64,000 nucleotides of DNA from Tunturibacter empetritectus (lineage in GTDB: Bacteria > Acidobacteriota > Terriglobia > Terriglobales > Acidobacteriaceae), in contig NZ_CP132932.1 in the NCBI RefSeq assembly GCF_040358985.1, forward strand, positions 3,038,001 to 3,102,000, given 5' to 3'. Position 1 is the stretch's first letter; each line of letters starts with the position of its first letter. This document shows positions 9,187 to 16,615 of the stretch, in pieces. Under the pieces are notes generated by a model. It was not told the DNA's origin and searched no databases. It was given only the letters and a program-made list of their open reading frames with translations. The position numbers were made by a program, and so were the translations under genes.

Positions 9187-10491
9187 TCAGGCTGATGGCG
9201 ATTCAACCGTCGAAAGATGCTCCGCCATTTGACGGCCGAGTCGAACGCTCTCGGAGATTCCTCTGTCTTCGGGATAGTAAAAACAAGTGTCGGCAACCTG
9301 AAGCCCTCGAATCGGGGTTTGAATCGGTGGAATCTTCGCTGCGAATCCAGGTTCGCAGACAGGCTGCGCATAACGAAGACGGGCCACATGCTGAGAGATG
9401 ATGTCGTCTCGTGTAAGCTGCGGATTCAACCTCTGGAGATAGCCAAAGGACTCGTTAAGGAGCTCTTCGTCGGTCCAGGTAAATTTGATATTGTCGTTTG
9501 GCATGTAATAAGGCACATACACTACAGTGTCGCCGCCGACAGGTCTAAGATTTGAAAACTCAATGATCCCTGGAACCGAGATGTCGGGTTCACTGATATT
9601 GACCCAGAAGTGCGGACTTACCGATCGCCTGAGTTTGAAGACTAGACAACAGATGCCCATATTTATGATCGATTCGTAACGCGCCTTCCAATCGTCGGGA
9701 AGGTCGGGGATCATCGTTGCAACCAGCGGTGTTGGAACCGTACAAATAACCGCATCCGCCCGCACGAACTTATCAGGCGTCATTACACCCGTTACCCTCC
9801 CGCCTTCCACTACTACTTTCTTCGCGCCGCAACGCGTGTGAATACTGCCACCGCTCTTCTCAATCGACGAGCACAGAGCATTCACCAGTGTCTGGCTTCC
9901 GCCTTCAATGTAGCCGAGTTCCTCCTGCAGGAATGACTTGCGGGAGCGACCAATCCGCTTGATCCGAGTCCATATCCAGGCCGCCGAAACGTTATCCGCA
10001 TATTGATAAAATTTCAGCGCGAACAGCGGCCTCCAGAGGCGATCAAACACCTCCGGTCCACACCATCGTGTAATCCAGGAGTGTGCTGCCTCAGTCTCAA
10101 TCGCGTCCCACCGTTCCCTGCGCACAGACAAGAACGCAAACAGGCCATATCTAAGCCGGGAGAGTAGGCTGATCTCGGGAAATTTCAGCAGCGCAAAGGG
10201 AGTTCCCCACTCGTGCATCCTGTTGCCAGTAAAGATGCCCATGGTGGTTGTCCTCCATTTCAACTGATCGCGGAGGCCAAGTTCTTCCAGTAGTTCCATC
10301 GTCGGCACATCGCTCTTACAGACGAAGTGGTAAAAGCGCTCAATTGAAAGCCCTCCCATGTCAAAGTGAGCCGCCATGCCACCGGGCTCCGGCGCCACCT
10401 CCAGCACTTCCACTGTGTGTCCTGCCTTAGTGGCGTGGAACGCTGCGGAAAGACCCATTGCCCCTGATCCAATGACTACAACGTGAGCGAT
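9187..10491 (-). CDS. NAD(P)/FAD-dependent oxidoreductase, apparent ATC start
   Basis: The frame codes for an FAD amine-oxidase/protoporphyrinogen-oxidase-like protein: AHVVVIGSGAMGLSAAF (dinucleotide-binding loop), then VAPEPGGMAAHF, and a C-terminal FAD segment QVADTCFYYPEDRGI. The first ATG (10458) falls inside the Rossmann glycine loop and would remove the first beta strand. Upstream in frame there is no ATG, GTG, TTG or CTG before a TAG stop; ATC at 10491 sits 6 bp after AGGAGAAGG and gives a complete 434-residue protein. Either ATC is the initiator or an ATG is misread or mutated. Similar proteins occur in surface-polysaccharide clusters, matching the acyltransferase and glycosyltransferase downstream. 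Confidence 0.8.
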   Translation of the reverse strand: MAHVVVIGSGAMGLSAAFHATKAGHTVEVLEVAPEPGGMAAHFDMGGLSIERFYHFVCKSDVPTMELLEELGLRDQLKWRTTTMGIFTGNRMHEWGTPFALLKFPEISLLSRLRYGLFAFLSVRRERWDAIETEAAHSWITRWCGPEVFDRLWRPLFALKFYQYADNVSAAWIWTRIKRIGRSRKSFLQEELGYIEGGSQTLVNALCSSIEKSGGSIHTRCGAKKVVVEGGRVTGVMTPDKFVRADAVICTVPTPLVATMIPDLPDDWKARYESIINMGICCLVFKLRRSVSPHFWVNISEPDISVPGIIEFSNLRPVGGDTVVYVPYYMPNDNIKFTWTDEELLNESFGYLQRLNPQLTRDDIISQHVARLRYAQPVCEPGFAAKIPPIQTPIRGLQVADTCFYYPEDRGISESVRLGRQMAEHLSTVESPSA

Positions 10492-10497
10492 AAGGCA

Positions 10498-10506
10498 CCT
10501 TCTCCT
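10498..10506 (-). promoter_or_regulatory. Strong Shine-Dalgarno that points to an ATC start
   Basis: AGGAGAAGG on the minus strand (10506 down to 10498) is followed by TGCCTT and then ATC at 10491. The spacing of 6 bp is near ideal. It is the main evidence for the unusual start of the FAD oxidoreductase. Confidence 0.6.
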
Positions 10507-10697
10507 GAAGTCTGCGCAAAGCGCGAAGTCGAAATGATTTTGCTACGGACAGTTCGCAACAACAGGGAGCTGTGAACTTCCGGGCTTAGCACGCGTTCCC
10601 TGAATCGCCTAATGTCGGTTCCAGACTACCATCCGTCACGAGTCAAACAATAGGACAGGCTGCGCGGAGTTGTTGCTCCGGCCGATTCCCGCAATGC

Positions 10698-11705
10698 TTA
10701 AGCCGCAACTCCCTTCCTCCGCAGGTCTTCCGCAATCAACTTCCCATGGAAGCGCCCATTTTCAATAAAAATCTCACTTGTCCGTTCGCCCGCAACAATA
10801 ACCCCAGCCGCATAGATCCCTGGCACATTGCTCTCAAGCGTAGCCGGATTGCATACTGGGCAGCGGTCATTCGCCTTATCCAGCTTCACCCCCAGCCGTT
10901 CAATGAACTCAAAGTCCGGATGATATCCCGTCAGCGCAAAGACAAACTGGTTCGCAATCGTCACCTTTCCTCTCCGAGTCGCGAGCGTCACATTGTCCTC
11001 CGTAATATTTGTGACGACGCTATCGAAGTAGGCTTCGATCTCATGGTTCTTGATCCGGTTATTGATGTCGGGAAGAATCCAGTACTTCACGCTCTTCTGA
11101 ATCTCTTTACCGCGATGCACCAGCGTTACCTTCGCCCCATGCCGCCAAAGGTCCAACGCAGCAATCGCCGCGGAGTTCTTGCCTCCGATCACAAGCACCT
11201 CGAGCCCATAATACGGATGCGGCTCATGATAGTAGTGCTTCACCTTGCTGAGATCTTCCCCCGGAATTCCAAGGTAGTTCGGCAGGTCGTAGTACCCGGT
11301 GGCGATCACCAGCTTCCGCGCACGATGCTGAACCGCCCGCCCAAAGCGATCCATCGTATGAACGGTAAAGTTTCCGTCCCCGCCATCCACCCGCTCGACA
11401 TTCTCATACTGTCGAACGTCGAGCCTGTAGAACTCCGCTACCTTGCGATAGTACTCAAGCGCCTCGCTTCGATTGGGCTTTTGATTCGGACTGGAGAAGG
11501 GCATGTCCCCGATCTCCAGCAGCTCCGGCGTCGTAAAAAACGTCATATGTGCCGGATAATGAAACAGCGAATTGCAAAGGCAGCCTTTATCGACCAGCAT
11601 CGTGCTAAAGCCAGCCCGTTGGGCCTCAATCGCGCAGGCCATGCCGGTCGGGCCCGCGCCAATCACCAGTAAATCTACAATCTCTGAAGTCGCACCCTCA
11701 CTCAT
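10698..11705 (-). CDS. ypdA: YpdA-like pyridine nucleotide-disulfide oxidoreductase
   Basis: The 335-residue flavoprotein has an N-terminal FAD motif VIGAGPTGMACAIEAQ (residues 14-29), the DKGCLCNSLFHYP segment characteristic of YpdA, and a second dinucleotide motif VLVIGGKNSAAIAALDL near 170-185. YpdA (Bdr) reduces bacillithiol disulfide in Firmicutes; some Acidobacteria are known to carry bacillithiol genes, but none is visible here, so the thiol substrate is inferred. It is about 200 bp upstream of the FAD oxidoreductase start and about 40 bp downstream of the NarL-type regulator stop, all on the minus strand. Confidence 0.82.
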   Translation of the reverse strand: MSEGATSEIVDLLVIGAGPTGMACAIEAQRAGFSTMLVDKGCLCNSLFHYPAHMTFFTTPELLEIGDMPFSSPNQKPNRSEALEYYRKVAEFYRLDVRQYENVERVDGGDGNFTVHTMDRFGRAVQHRARKLVIATGYYDLPNYLGIPGEDLSKVKHYYHEPHPYYGLEVLVIGGKNSAAIAALDLWRHGAKVTLVHRGKEIQKSVKYWILPDINNRIKNHEIEAYFDSVVTNITEDNVTLATRRGKVTIANQFVFALTGYHPDFEFIERLGVKLDKANDRCPVCNPATLESNVPGIYAAGVIVAGERTSEIFIENGRFHGKLIAEDLRRKGVAA

Positions 11706-11747
11706 CCCTTCATTCTACTGAAGGTTCGGAGCGTCAGATTCCAACAG

Positions 11748-12455
11748 TTAGTTATCCAGCGCCACCAGCTTATGGGCAATCGCAAACAGCGCCAGCTCCA
11801 GTCGCGTCGAAACGCCGGTCTTATCGAAGATATTTGAAAGATGCCGCTTCACCGTCTCCTCACTGATGGTGAACTGCTTCGCTACATCCTTATTGCTGCA
11901 CCCTTCCACAATGCAGGTCACAACTTCGAGCTCACGCGGTGTCAACCCATAGGTCTTCCGCTCCGGCACCGCCGCAGCCTTCTTCATCAACTCATTCAGC
12001 GCCGTCACCAGATTTACGACACGCTCGCCGCCGATCCAGTAGTCCCCGGAGAGCACAGCCCGCAGCGAACGTGAGAGATCGCCAGCAACAGCATCCTTCA
12101 GCACAATGCCGCGAGCTCCGATCTGCAGCGCTTCGATAATCTGCTGCGTCGAGATCGTACTCGTCAGCATGATGATCTTCACGCGTGGCGACTTGCTCAT
12201 AATTGCACGCAGAGCCTCAAGCCCAGGCAGGCGCGGCATCTGCAGGTCGAGCAGTAGAATATCTGGCTCCAGCTCCAGCGTCTGCGTAATCGCCACATCG
12301 CCGTCTTCGGCCTCGCCTACCACTTCGAAGCCGGCCTCATTCTCCAGCATGTTCTTCACGCCGAAGCGCACCACAGGATGATCATCGGCAACAACGATAC
12401 GGATCGGTGTCGCCGCAACAACTGCATCGTTAGATTTCTTTATCGATTCCTTCAT
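11748..12455 (-). CDS. NarL/FixJ-type response regulator
   Basis: The 235-residue protein combines a receiver domain (about 18-140; acidic pair DD near 24-25, phosphoacceptor Asp70 in DILLLDLQMP, conserved Lys in VLKDAVAGD) with a LuxR-type helix-turn-helix (about 165-228; LTPRELEVV, then SNKDVAKQF and ETVKRHLSNIF). It should activate or repress genes after phosphorylation by a histidine kinase not present in the window. GATGAGG precedes the ATG. Only 35 bp separate it from the upstream receiver-Hpt gene, so both probably form one operon and one phosphorelay. Confidence 0.93.
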   Translation of the reverse strand: MKESIKKSNDAVVAATPIRIVVADDHPVVRFGVKNMLENEAGFEVVGEAEDGDVAITQTLELEPDILLLDLQMPRLPGLEALRAIMSKSPRVKIIMLTSTISTQQIIEALQIGARGIVLKDAVAGDLSRSLRAVLSGDYWIGGERVVNLVTALNELMKKAAAVPERKTYGLTPRELEVVTCIVEGCSNKDVAKQFTISEETVKRHLSNIFDKTGVSTRLELALFAIAHKLVALDN

Positions 12456-12490
12456 CGTGCCTCATCTCCCGACAACTCGTTGATCCGACA

Positions 12491-13216
12491 CTAGTTGCTT
12501 TCGCGTGCGACCAGAATACGCCGCAGCCGTTCGCACGCCACCATGAATTCATTCAGTGTAGCTACATCGTCATCACACAAACCCCGCTCCTCCATTGACG
12601 TTGCAAGTCTTTGCAGCTCAACAGCACCCACCATCCCGCATCCTCCCTTGATCGCATGGGCCTCCTTTGTATACGCTGCATCGTCGCCCTCGGATGTTGC
12701 TCGCCGCATCCTCACGACCCTCGCCTCCGTATCCTTCAGGCAGAGCGCATACAGCTCCTCTAAACGCGAGTGCCGCATCGACTCCTGCAGTTTCGCGTAC
12801 ACGACCTCATCCAACACCGCTCCACTCGCGCCGCTTGCTCTCCCTTCACCCCGAGCCGAACCCCCAGAAATCGCGCGCGCCAGGGCCTCCATCGTAAACG
12901 GTTTTAACAGGAACCCATCGAACTCCCGCCCCATCCCATCCTCTAACTCGCTCCCGCTCATCGCCAGCAGCAAAGTCTCCGCCCTGCACAATCCGCGCAG
13001 CCGCCGGGCAAGCTCATCCCCCGCAATCCCGGGCATCTGCATATCCGTCAACACCACCTCTGGCAACGGACGTACTCGCTGCACATGCACCAACGCCGCA
13101 TCGCCTGACTCCGCCGCCTCCACCTCGTATCCTGCCCCCTCTGCCAGCAGCGTAAGCACCTCGCGGCTCAACTCATCGTCATCCACAATCAAAACCCGAA
13201 CCGGCATGTATTTCAC
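12491..13216 (-). CDS. Response regulator with C-terminal Hpt domain
   Basis: The 241-residue protein has a receiver domain (1-115; VDDDE near 11-15, Asp58 in VVLTDMQMPG, Lys in LLKPFT) and a C-terminal histidine phosphotransfer domain (about 135-235) with the phosphorylatable His187 in EAHAIKGG. There is no DNA-binding domain, so it should relay phosphate rather than bind DNA. The NarL-type regulator directly downstream could be a partner. No histidine kinase is adjacent, so the upstream kinase must be elsewhere. The start could also be Met4. Confidence 0.9.
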   Translation of the reverse strand: MKYMPVRVLIVDDDELSREVLTLLAEGAGYEVEAAESGDAALVHVQRVRPLPEVVLTDMQMPGIAGDELARRLRGLCRAETLLLAMSGSELEDGMGREFDGFLLKPFTMEALARAISGGSARGEGRASGASGAVLDEVVYAKLQESMRHSRLEELYALCLKDTEARVVRMRRATSEGDDAAYTKEAHAIKGGCGMVGAVELQRLATSMEERGLCDDDVATLNEFMVACERLRRILVARESN

Positions 13217-13292
13217 TCATCCTTACCGCAAAGACTATCAACTGACAGTCTTCAGTACCACTCCGACGCACGATAGCGGTAAAGTAGTTGCC

Positions 13293-15200
13293 ATGGCTTC
13301 AGGGGATCTGCAGGACGGGCAGAATCAGGACGAGCAGAATCAGGACCGGCCGAAGCCCAACGAGCAAGCCCAGCTGGCCGCGACCCTCGCAGCCTTCTCC
13401 GCCCGTATCGAAAGCCTCGAGCAGCAACTGGCAGAGCTGCGCTCCACCCCATCCTTGCGAGCACGCAAACTCTCCTCCCCTCCGCCACCCCCATTTCCAG
13501 AGCCCACCCCACCAAACCTATCCCGCAATCTTCCCAAAGCCAGCGGTTCACTCGAAGACCGCATCGGCTCCCAACTCTTCAGCCGTATCGGGATCGTCGC
13601 GCTTCTCATTGCCACCACTCTCTTTCTCAAGTGGGCCATCGACAACCATTGGATCGGCCCCACAGGCCGCATCCTCGCAGGCCTGATCGCAGGAGTCGCA
13701 GTCGTCGTCTGGTCCGAGCGCTTTCGCCGCCAGGGCTTCAACGCCTTTTCCTACGCCCTCAAGGCCATCGGCAGCGGAACACTTTACCTGTCCCTTTGGG
13801 CGGCCTTCCAGCTCTACCATCTGCTACCCGCCGGCGTCGCTCTCTCTGCCATGATCCTGGTCACTGCGTGGAACGCCTACATGGCCTGGTCGCAGAACAG
13901 CCAGATCCTCGCCGCCTACGCCCTCGCCGGAGCCTTTGCAACTCCTCTGCTCCTCTCCACCGGCGGCAACCATGAAGTCTTTCTCTTCACCTACATCCTC
14001 GCAATCGATGTAGCAACCGTCCTACTCGTCCGCCTCAAGCCCTGGCCGCGCCTCCTCTTCGGAGCCTTCCCCCTCACCGTAGCCTTCTTCATCGGCTGGT
14101 ACATCGAATGGTTCGATGTCTACAACACCGCGAAACCTCTTGTAGTCACCGAAATCTTTATCGGCCTCTTCTTCCTGACGTTCCTGGCCCCATCCCTTCG
14201 CACTCGGCAAAACGAAGAGCACCCATCGACTCCAATTACCGAAATCCTCCTCCCGCTAGCGAACGCAGCCTTCGCGGCACTCGCGTTTTACTCCGTCCTC
14301 CAGGACACCGGCAATCACGATCTGCTCCCATGGCTCGCGGTCTTATTTGCCGCACTCTATCTAGGCCTCATGCGCCTGCCCCAACCCCGCGTCACCTCCG
14401 CCGTTCATCTCTCTCTCGCAATCGTCTTCCTCACCATCGCCATCCCCCTCAAGGCCAGTGGCCGCTGGATCATCGTCGGCTGGCTCGCTGAGGGCGCAGC
14501 CCTGCTATGGATCGCAGCCCGTCTGTCCAGCCCCGCACCTGATAAAACTCCTGAGCCAGCCCCGCTCATCCTTCGCCGCCTCGCCGCCGCTGCTCTCATC
14601 CTTGGCATCTGCGGCCTCCTGGTCGAACCCTTCTGGCTCAACGAACGAATCGACACCGCATTCCTCAATCTCCGCTTCGCCACCGCCCTCTTCGGACTCG
14701 CCGCTCTAGGCCTCTCCGCGTTCTTCGCGCATGGCCCCATTCGCTACTCCGGTCAGCAGAACAAAGCCTTCCCCAACTGGCTCACCATCGCGGGATCCTC
14801 CATCGTCGCGTTCAACTTCATAGCCATCCTCGCCTGCCTCCGCGAGCTTGACTCCGCATGGAGCGTCAATGCGGGCAATCCCGAAGCCGACCTGCAAAAG
14901 GCTCTCGCCATCTCCGCCTTCCTCATGCTCTACGGCGCCGGCCTGCTCGCCATCGGGTTCTGGAAGCGTTCCGCCTTCATCCGCTGGCAGGCGCTCTTGC
15001 TGTTGGTCTTCACCATCGGCAAGGCCTTCCTTTACGACCTGCGCAACCTTAGCCAGGGCTACCGAGTTCTAAGCTTTCTCGGACTAGGAGCCCTGCTGAT
15101 GGCCATCAGCTTCGCCTACCAGAAAGACTGGCTGGCCCTCCGCCTCCCCAACCCAACATCCGAACCTCAACTGCCTAAACACGACGGAGGCGATCAGTGA
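13293..15200 (+). CDS. DUF2339 multi-pass membrane protein
   Basis: The frame is open from 12495, but its first 266 codons are antisense to the receiver-Hpt gene and read as low-complexity Ser/Pro/Arg. I start at ATG 13293 (MASGDLQDGQ), giving 635 residues. An N-terminal coiled-coil-like segment (AALAAFSARIESLEQQLAEL) is followed by about 20 hydrophobic helices from residue 95 on, including DRIGSQLFSRIGIVALLI and the end FLYDLRNLSQGYRVLSFLGLG typical of DUF2339. Function is unknown; the family usually sits next to DUF3999, as here, with overlapping GTGA codons showing translational coupling. Confidence 0.85.
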   Translation: MASGDLQDGQNQDEQNQDRPKPNEQAQLAATLAAFSARIESLEQQLAELRSTPSLRARKLSSPPPPPFPEPTPPNLSRNLPKASGSLEDRIGSQLFSRIGIVALLIATTLFLKWAIDNHWIGPTGRILAGLIAGVAVVVWSERFRRQGFNAFSYALKAIGSGTLYLSLWAAFQLYHLLPAGVALSAMILVTAWNAYMAWSQNSQILAAYALAGAFATPLLLSTGGNHEVFLFTYILAIDVATVLLVRLKPWPRLLFGAFPLTVAFFIGWYIEWFDVYNTAKPLVVTEIFIGLFFLTFLAPSLRTRQNEEHPSTPITEILLPLANAAFAALAFYSVLQDTGNHDLLPWLAVLFAALYLGLMRLPQPRVTSAVHLSLAIVFLTIAIPLKASGRWIIVGWLAEGAALLWIAARLSSPAPDKTPEPAPLILRRLAAAALILGICGLLVEPFWLNERIDTAFLNLRFATALFGLAALGLSAFFAHGPIRYSGQQNKAFPNWLTIAGSSIVAFNFIAILACLRELDSAWSVNAGNPEADLQKALAISAFLMLYGAGLLAIGFWKRSAFIRWQALLLLVFTIGKAFLYDLRNLSQGYRVLSFLGLGALLMAISFAYQKDWLALRLPNPTSEPQLPKHDGGDQ

Positions 15201-16489
15201 AGTCTGCGATCCTTCTGACCCTTATTCTCTGGCAGGCAGCCGCAACTCCGGAGCCCACCGACCCGCATTACCTACGCTATGAACGAACCATCACTGCGTC
15301 AGGTGCAGGTCAAAGCTGCGCCATCATCGACCCATCCCTCTTTCCGCACGCCGGCCCATCGCTCAAAGATCTCCGCCTCTTCCAGGACAACCGCGAGATT
15401 CCCTACGCCATCACGCTGAGCGAGCCGCAGCAGCCTGACAGCGATTCTGCCACCATCCGCAACCTCGGCCTCCGCGGTCGCAACATCGTCTTCGATCTCG
15501 AGATGCCGAACCGGCCCTACACCGAGCTTACCCTCGATCTGGCTGGACACGACTTCATCGCCACCGCCACCGTCTCCGGCACCCGCGACCCCAACTACGC
15601 AAACCAGACCGATCTCGGCGAGTTCACGATCTTCGACCTCACCAGCCAGCATCTCTCGCGCAGCACGACGATCCACCTGCAGGAGACCAGCCTCCCCTAT
15701 CTCCACATCGAACTAGCCGTCTCCCCGGCCACCGGCACGCACACTTTAGACACCTCTCCCCAGGCCCTGCAAAAGATGGTGCAGGGCATCACGGTCCCTC
15801 CCAGCCGTGAAGCTCAGTCCCTCTACACCACAGCAGTCCAGACTGCCACGATCACTCCGCGCGGCCGCAAAACCGTCGCGACCTTCGCCCTGCCGCAACG
15901 CATCCCTATCGAGCGTGTCTCCTTCTCCATCTCGCCCACCTTCAAAGCGAACTTCAGCCGCGACATCAGCATTACGGACCACCCCACCGCCCCCAACCCG
16001 GCCGACGCACTCAGCGAAACCCTCGCCGGCACCATTCTCCGCGTCCACCTCACCCAGGCTGGCCGCGAGATCCGTCAGGAGCAACTCAGCGTTCCCGCCA
16101 CGCTCGGCTCCAACATGCAGAGCGCAGCTACAGTCGAAGTCGCAGTCAACAACGGGGACGACGCCCCGCTTCCCATCACCGCCATTCGCCTCGAGATGCG
16201 TCAGCGCAAGATCTGCTTCGACGCCCCCACGGCTCAGCCTCTCACCCTCTTCTATGGAGACGCCGCCCTCACCGCGCCGCAGTATGACTACACGCGCCTC
16301 TTCTTCTCTTCAGCCGAGTTCCACGCAGCAAACTTAGGCCCAGAGCAGTTCAATCCCGCCTATCGCGACCGCCCCGATGCGCGCCCACTCACAGACCGCC
16401 ATCCCCATCTGCTCTGGATCGCTCTTCTGATCGTGATCTGCATCCTAGCGATCGTTGCCATCCGCTCGTCGAAGACAGTCCACCACTAG
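15197..16489 (+). CDS. DUF3999 exported membrane-anchored protein
   Basis: The 430-residue product has a short N-terminal signal (KSAILLTLILWQAAA), a large extracytoplasmic domain rich in beta structure, and a single C-terminal membrane helix (LLWIALLIVICILAIVAI), matching DUF3999. Start is GTG 15197, overlapping the upstream TGA and preceded by GGAGG at 6 bp. With the upstream DUF2339 protein it probably forms an envelope complex of unknown purpose. A palindromic element lies between its stop and the convergent ftsK stop. Confidence 0.85.
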   Translation: MKSAILLTLILWQAAATPEPTDPHYLRYERTITASGAGQSCAIIDPSLFPHAGPSLKDLRLFQDNREIPYAITLSEPQQPDSDSATIRNLGLRGRNIVFDLEMPNRPYTELTLDLAGHDFIATATVSGTRDPNYANQTDLGEFTIFDLTSQHLSRSTTIHLQETSLPYLHIELAVSPATGTHTLDTSPQALQKMVQGITVPPSREAQSLYTTAVQTATITPRGRKTVATFALPQRIPIERVSFSISPTFKANFSRDISITDHPTAPNPADALSETLAGTILRVHLTQAGREIRQEQLSVPATLGSNMQSAATVEVAVNNGDDAPLPITAIRLEMRQRKICFDAPTAQPLTLFYGDAALTAPQYDYTRLFFSSAEFHAANLGPEQFNPAYRDRPDARPLTDRHPHLLWIALLIVICILAIVAIRSSKTVHH

Positions 16490-16504
16490 CTGTCGCATAT
16501 CTTC

Positions 16505-16601
16505 CGACCAAAGGGAGGATCAACGCCGCTCATCCCACCCGGAAAAGGTATACGCGTCACGAAGTGACCGCCCCACGCGCAGTGGGCCCGTCCGGCAGGA
16601 C
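16505..16601 (+). repeat. Intergenic palindromic element, copy 1
   Basis: A degenerate tag (CGACCAAAGGGAGGA, 16505-16519) is followed by the core at 16547-16601: GGTATAC, hairpin GTCAC-GAA-GTGAC, variable stem CCCAC-GCGCA-GTGGG and terminal hairpin GTCC-GGCA-GGAC. The core ends 14 bp from the ftsK stop codon, in the gap between two convergent genes. It belongs to a family found at seven loci in this window. Confidence 0.9.
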
Positions 16602-16615
16602 AGAAGGTTTTGAGC

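Noticed and set aside
12495..13292. Upstream extension of the DUF2339 frame
   Set aside because: It is antisense to the receiver-Hpt gene and Ser/Pro/Arg-rich; the family-like N-terminus begins at 13293.
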